Assembly: GCF_013359905.1 (NCBI RefSeq)
Contig: NZ_JABMCC010000115.1
Coordinates: 496,001 to 560,000 of the forward strand
DNA from: Paenibacillus taichungensis
Lineage (GTDB): Bacteria > Bacillota > Bacilli > Paenibacillales > Paenibacillaceae
Reading direction: 5' to 3'
Length of the DNA stretch: 64,000 nt
Positions 61,244-64,000 of the stretch are shown piece by piece (position 1 is the first letter of the stretch; the number at the start of each line of letters is the position of its first letter). The notes under the pieces are model-generated. The model was not told the origin of the DNA. It did not search any database and saw only the letters and a list, made by a program, of their open reading frames with translations. The translations under genes were made by a program, and so were the position numbers.

Positions 61244-62158
61244 ATGCCACAAGTGAAAAGAGTAATTCGGAACAAGTGGTTTCTATGGATAACGGGTGTT
61301 GTCGGTATTTTGATCGCTGCATTTTGCGTACTATCCTTCTTCCTCGTAAATTCGGTATCGGCTACTTTTGAAGCCGGAAGTGTTGAAGAAAAATATGCGC
61401 TGCCCGGCACGTACGAGGTAGATACGCTGGAGATCAAGGACAAACAAGGCGAGAAGCTCTACAGGGTTTATTCTCCGCAATCAACGGATGTCTTGCACCC
61501 GGTCATCGCTTGGGGCAACGGAACGGGGGCATTACCTGACAATTATGATCAGTTGTTAAGACACCTGGCCGGTTGGGGATTTATTGTCATCGATACATAC
61601 AGTCAAACCACAGGTACAGGAAAAGAAATTATGGCTGCGATAGAATATATGCTTAGTGAAAATGAAGAGACGGTCAGCCCGTTCTATCACAGGATTCAAA
61701 AAGATCAGGTCGGTGCGGCAGGGCATTCGCAGGGATCAACAGGTGTGATTAACGCTCATACGAATTTTGAGAACGGGGATCTCATCAAAACGGTTGTATC
61801 GATTGCTCTGCCTGATCTGAAATATTGTGATCCAGAGGATGTGTACGATACATCAGCGCTGAAGGTACCATTTTTTGTTATAGGGGGAACCCGAGATTTC
61901 ATCATTTCCCCGTCAGATTCCAACAAATTGGCGTTGGAGAATACCAATCCGGATCTTCCGGTCTTAATGGCCATGGCTAAAGGAGCTGCACATACAGCGA
62001 TAGAGCAGGATGGAGGACAGCATAGAGGTTATTTGACAGCTTGGATGAGATATCAATTGATGAATGATTTGGAGGCAAGAATGGCCTTTGTTGGAAAGCA
62101 TGCTGAAATAGGAACGAATAAACATTGGAAGGATGTTACTTCCGCAAATTTACAATAG
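61244..62158 (+). CDS. membrane-anchored alpha/beta-hydrolase (chlorophyllase/PAF-hydrolase-like)
   Basis: A 304-residue hydrolase with an N-terminal membrane anchor (about 10-33: WFLWITGVVGILIAAFCVLS) and an outer catalytic domain. The nucleophile Ser is in GAAGHSQGSTGV, the acid probably in VIGGTRDFIISP, and the His in AKGAAHTAIEQDGG. WGNGTGALPDNYDQLL gives the oxyanion loop. The substrate is unknown, likely an ester. The ATG at 61244 follows GAGAGGAGAT; an upstream ATG at 61196 has no ribosome site. It stands alone with a terminator behind it. Confidence 0.85.
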   Translation: MPQVKRVIRNKWFLWITGVVGILIAAFCVLSFFLVNSVSATFEAGSVEEKYALPGTYEVDTLEIKDKQGEKLYRVYSPQSTDVLHPVIAWGNGTGALPDNYDQLLRHLAGWGFIVIDTYSQTTGTGKEIMAAIEYMLSENEETVSPFYHRIQKDQVGAAGHSQGSTGVINAHTNFENGDLIKTVVSIALPDLKYCDPEDVYDTSALKVPFFVIGGTRDFIISPSDSNKLALENTNPDLPVLMAMAKGAAHTAIEQDGGQHRGYLTAWMRYQLMNDLEARMAFVGKHAEIGTNKHWKDVTSANLQ

Positions 62159-62176
62159 TCATAGTTCACATAAATC

Positions 62177-62210
62177 GAAGGACCCTTCTCAAATGGAAGG
62201 GTCCTTCTTC
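62177..62210 (+). terminator. terminator hairpin after the anchored hydrolase
   Basis: GAAGGACCCTTC (62177-62188) pairs perfectly with GAAGGGTCCTTC (62196-62207). The tail TTCG is short of T, so efficiency is uncertain. Confidence 0.6.
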
Positions 62211-62294
62211 GTAATTACGTTGAACTCTCAATAGATTACTATAAATATAAACGTTTTCAGTAGTGGTATCCTGTTAAATACCAAGTAACGGTAG

Positions 62295-63410
62295 CTATGA
62301 TTTCGCCTTTGCTGTTGACTGTCTGGGAATAAGCATCGTGGGTAACTTAACCTGAAGATACTCACTGCTTGGATTCTCCACTTGTTTCAGGATAACTCTG
62401 CCCGCTTCTCGTCCGAGTTCAAGTTCCTGCTGAACAACAGCCGTGGGCGGGATGGTACAGAACTCCGGAAATTCGACATCATCGAAGAACACAACGGATA
62501 AATCTTCCGGTACAGAGATCCCCATCTGCATCGCCGCTTGAATAACATGAGGGCTGAAATTGGAAGACAGAAGGGCCGTCATCTGTGGATTTGCCTGTAA
62601 AAACTTCTGAATCATCATGATAACCTCTTCATCGCTGTCACTCATGGCCAGACGTGTCATCTGTATACTGCGATCAATCAGAATATGACGGTCCTCCAAG
62701 GCTTTCTCATACCCATGCAATCTGTCCTCAATACTTGATGTCCCCTCTGCAAGAGTGGAAATAAAGCCAATTCGACTGTGCCCAAGCTCATGAAGATGCT
62801 TAACTGCCTGAATAGCTGCCTCATGGTTGTCTGAGCTGATGGAGTTGGTCTCCACCCCTTTTAGATTGCGGTCCAAAAGGACTAGGGGGAAGCGATTTAG
62901 CGTAAGCGCAAGAATCTCATTGTTATAGTGTTCACCCTCAACGGGATAGATAATTAGTCCTCTAACGCCTGCCTGTTTCATTTCCTGAATTTTGAGAATC
63001 TCCGTCTCTTGTGAATCATTCGTCTTGGCAAATAACAATTGATAGCCATTCTCTGAAAGGGTGTCCTCAATTCCGCTCAGCAGATTGGCGGTGAAGCGAT
63101 TGTCGAGACGGGGGAGAAGGAACCCGATCGTTGGTGCTATGAGCTGCTCTTTTACCGCTGATGTGATGTTATGAATCTCCTCGGGGCTGTGATCGTTAAC
63201 AAAGGTGCCTTTGCCTTGAAGTCGGTAGACAACTCCTTTATCGACCAAAGCAGTGAGGGCATTTTTCACTGTGATACGGCTCACACTGAATTGCTCAGCC
63301 AGTTCATTTTCGGAAGGAATTCGGCTGCCTGGTTTCCAATTTCCGCTTCGAATCTGGTCAATGATATATGTTTCGATTTTCTTGTACATTGGCTTGAAGG
63401 TTCTAACCAT
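62295..63410 (-). CDS. GntR-LacI chimeric transcription regulator (AraR type), second copy
   Basis: A 371-residue regulator with an N-terminal GntR winged helix (PMYKKIETYIIDQIRSG..., ENELAEQFSVSRITVKNALT, LQGKGTFV) and a LacI-type sugar domain (about 90-365, TIGFLLPRLDNRFTANLLSG). It is a paralogue of the protein at 22994, with the same layout and many shared blocks (EGEHYNNEIL, FPLVLLDR). It is divergent from a sugar-binding lipoprotein gene at 63818, its probable target. The ATG follows GGAGATAAAATGCG. Confidence 0.9.
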   Translation of the reverse strand: MVRTFKPMYKKIETYIIDQIRSGNWKPGSRIPSENELAEQFSVSRITVKNALTALVDKGVVYRLQGKGTFVNDHSPEEIHNITSAVKEQLIAPTIGFLLPRLDNRFTANLLSGIEDTLSENGYQLLFAKTNDSQETEILKIQEMKQAGVRGLIIYPVEGEHYNNEILALTLNRFPLVLLDRNLKGVETNSISSDNHEAAIQAVKHLHELGHSRIGFISTLAEGTSSIEDRLHGYEKALEDRHILIDRSIQMTRLAMSDSDEEVIMMIQKFLQANPQMTALLSSNFSPHVIQAAMQMGISVPEDLSVVFFDDVEFPEFCTIPPTAVVQQELELGREAGRVILKQVENPSSEYLQVKLPTMLIPRQSTAKAKS

Positions 63411-63817
63411 CGCATTTTATCTCCATTCACTATTAGTTCGTTCTAAATATATTATATTAATACAACATATACAAGTGCTAAAAATCAATAACAAGTGAGT
63501 AAGACAAGAAGATTGAAATTACGAACAAATATAATAAAAAAACCTTATGAATAAACAATTTATTAGGAATACACTATGTTAAGTTGTATCTAAAAATAAA
63601 CATTTACAAGTAAAAGTATGTTGTTTATATTGTTTTTAAAGTTTGTTGGATAAAGCGTTTCCAACGAGCCTTCACAATCTTATCTATGCTTCGAATTTTT
63701 TATCAAGTGTTCTTTAATTTATAAAGGGGGTGCAGCGGTTTTTAACGCCAATTTGTTGTCGTGGAATATTCATTAAGCCAGAAACGATCCAAAATTAAAG
63801 ATAAGGGTGGTTGCGGG
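63411..63817. other. 407-base AT-rich divergent intergenic region
   Basis: No gene is seen on either strand. The region must hold the promoters of the GntR-LacI gene and of the lipoprotein gene. TAAATATATTATATTAATAC at 63443-63462 recalls the AT-rich operators at 22789 and 24211 but is not the same motif. ACAACATATAC (63462) and GTATGTTGTTTAT (63617) form a loose inverted pair. A cre-like site lies at 63650. Confidence 0.6.
63650..63663. promoter_or_regulatory. weak cre-like site before the last lipoprotein gene
   Basis: ATAAAGCGTTTCCA keeps the central AAAGCGTTT and the final CA but matches only 11 of 14 positions of TGWAANCGNTNWCA. Confidence 0.3.
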
Positions 63818-64000
63818 ATGAAAAAAAGAGCAGGCATGATCGTTACTTTGTTAACTGTTTTTTCACTCATTGTAAGCGCTTGCGGTGGTGCGCAGTCCGG
63901 GGGGACGGAACCCAAAGCGAGTAAAGAGCTGACGATGTGGACGTGGAAGGTTGCTTACACGCCAGGGATTGAAGCAGCTGCGAAATTGTATGAAGAGAAA
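63818..64000 (+). CDS. sugar ABC transporter, substrate-binding lipoprotein (fourth system), 3' end missing
   Basis: The first 61 codons of a binding protein cut by the window end. The lipoprotein signal MKKRAGMIVTLLTVFSLIVS leads to lipobox VSAC with Cys22. The mature start KELTMWTWKVAYTPGIEAAA is typical of family 1 solute-binding proteins. The ATG follows AAGGGTGGTTGCGGG. The divergent GntR-LacI regulator probably controls it. Permease genes are expected just beyond the window. Confidence 0.88.
   Translation, partial: MKKRAGMIVTLLTVFSLIVSACGGAQSGGTEPKASKELTMWTWKVAYTPGIEAAAKLYEEK

Noticed and set aside
1..64000. tRNA, rRNA, insertion sequences, prophage or CRISPR
   Set aside because: No transposase, integrase, Cas or phage protein was found among the frames. 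No cloverleaf or repeat-spacer pattern was noticed by eye. A tRNAscan and CRISPR search would settle it.

Overview
The window looks like chromosomal DNA of a low-to-mid GC, spore-former-type Firmicute, most likely a Paenibacillus. The reasons are strong AGGAGG ribosome sites, T-tailed intrinsic terminators, YesM/YesN two-component systems next to LplA/LplB/YtcP-type carbohydrate ABC transporters, GntR-LacI chimeric regulators, and a secreted enzyme ending in three SLH domains. The genus is inferred from gene content; no rRNA or marker gene is present. No tRNA, rRNA, CRISPR array, insertion sequence or prophage was seen.

Region by region. (1) 1-1290: the 3' part of an ECF sigma factor gene and its overlapping membrane anti-sigma gene. 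(2) 1433-4541: a compact VanG-like D-Ala-D-Ser cassette (racemase, VanXY-type D,D-peptidase, D-Ala-D-Ser ligase) with no vanRS, followed by the frameshifted remains of an alpha/beta-hydrolase. (3) 4954-8438: metE on the minus strand and a divergent metallo-beta-lactamase-fold hydrolase, with a LysR-type palindrome between them. (4) 8646-20416: an AraC regulator with a three-gene sugar ABC transporter, then YesN/YesM, a second LplA/LplB/YtcP-type ABC transporter and a secreted GH76 alpha-1,6-mannanase-like enzyme. (5) 20633-38637: a glycan-degradation locus with a secreted GxGYxYP-family protein (minus strand), a GntR-LacI regulator, an unclassified TIM-barrel-like putative hydrolase, a GH38 alpha-mannosidase, a third ABC transporter, a glutaminase-A-like protein and a GH106-like protein. 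Two copies of a 12-bp near-palindrome mark the probable operators. (6) 38894-42049: a PTS EIICB, NanE and RpiR module, probably for N-acetylmannosamine or a related amino sugar. (7) 42347-46408: a very large surface phosphoesterase with two tandem phosphatase units and SLH anchors, behind possible PHO boxes. (8) 46569-62158: accessory genes, including regulator/enzyme pairs (AraC, SDR, LysR/LysE, epoxide hydrolase, Cys-rich HTH/MFS, HxlR), a small Fe-S/flavin/cell-wall operon (pseudo-receiver, HesB, MurB, Rrf2, FMN reductase), an ECF sigma factor fused to a degenerate protease-like domain, an SDR behind a MerR-type promoter, TetR/HXXEE, and a membrane-anchored hydrolase. (9) 62295-64000: a second GntR-LacI regulator divergent from the start of a fourth sugar-binding lipoprotein, cut by the window end.

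How the parts work together: regions 4 and 5 read as one long alpha-mannan or high-mannose-glycan use island. Secreted enzymes would cut outside the cell, ABC systems of the oligosaccharide type would import, and leaderless GH38, GH106-like and related enzymes would finish in the cytoplasm. Local regulators, and possibly CcpA through cre-like sites, would control it. The substrate is inferred from the GH76 and GH38 families only.
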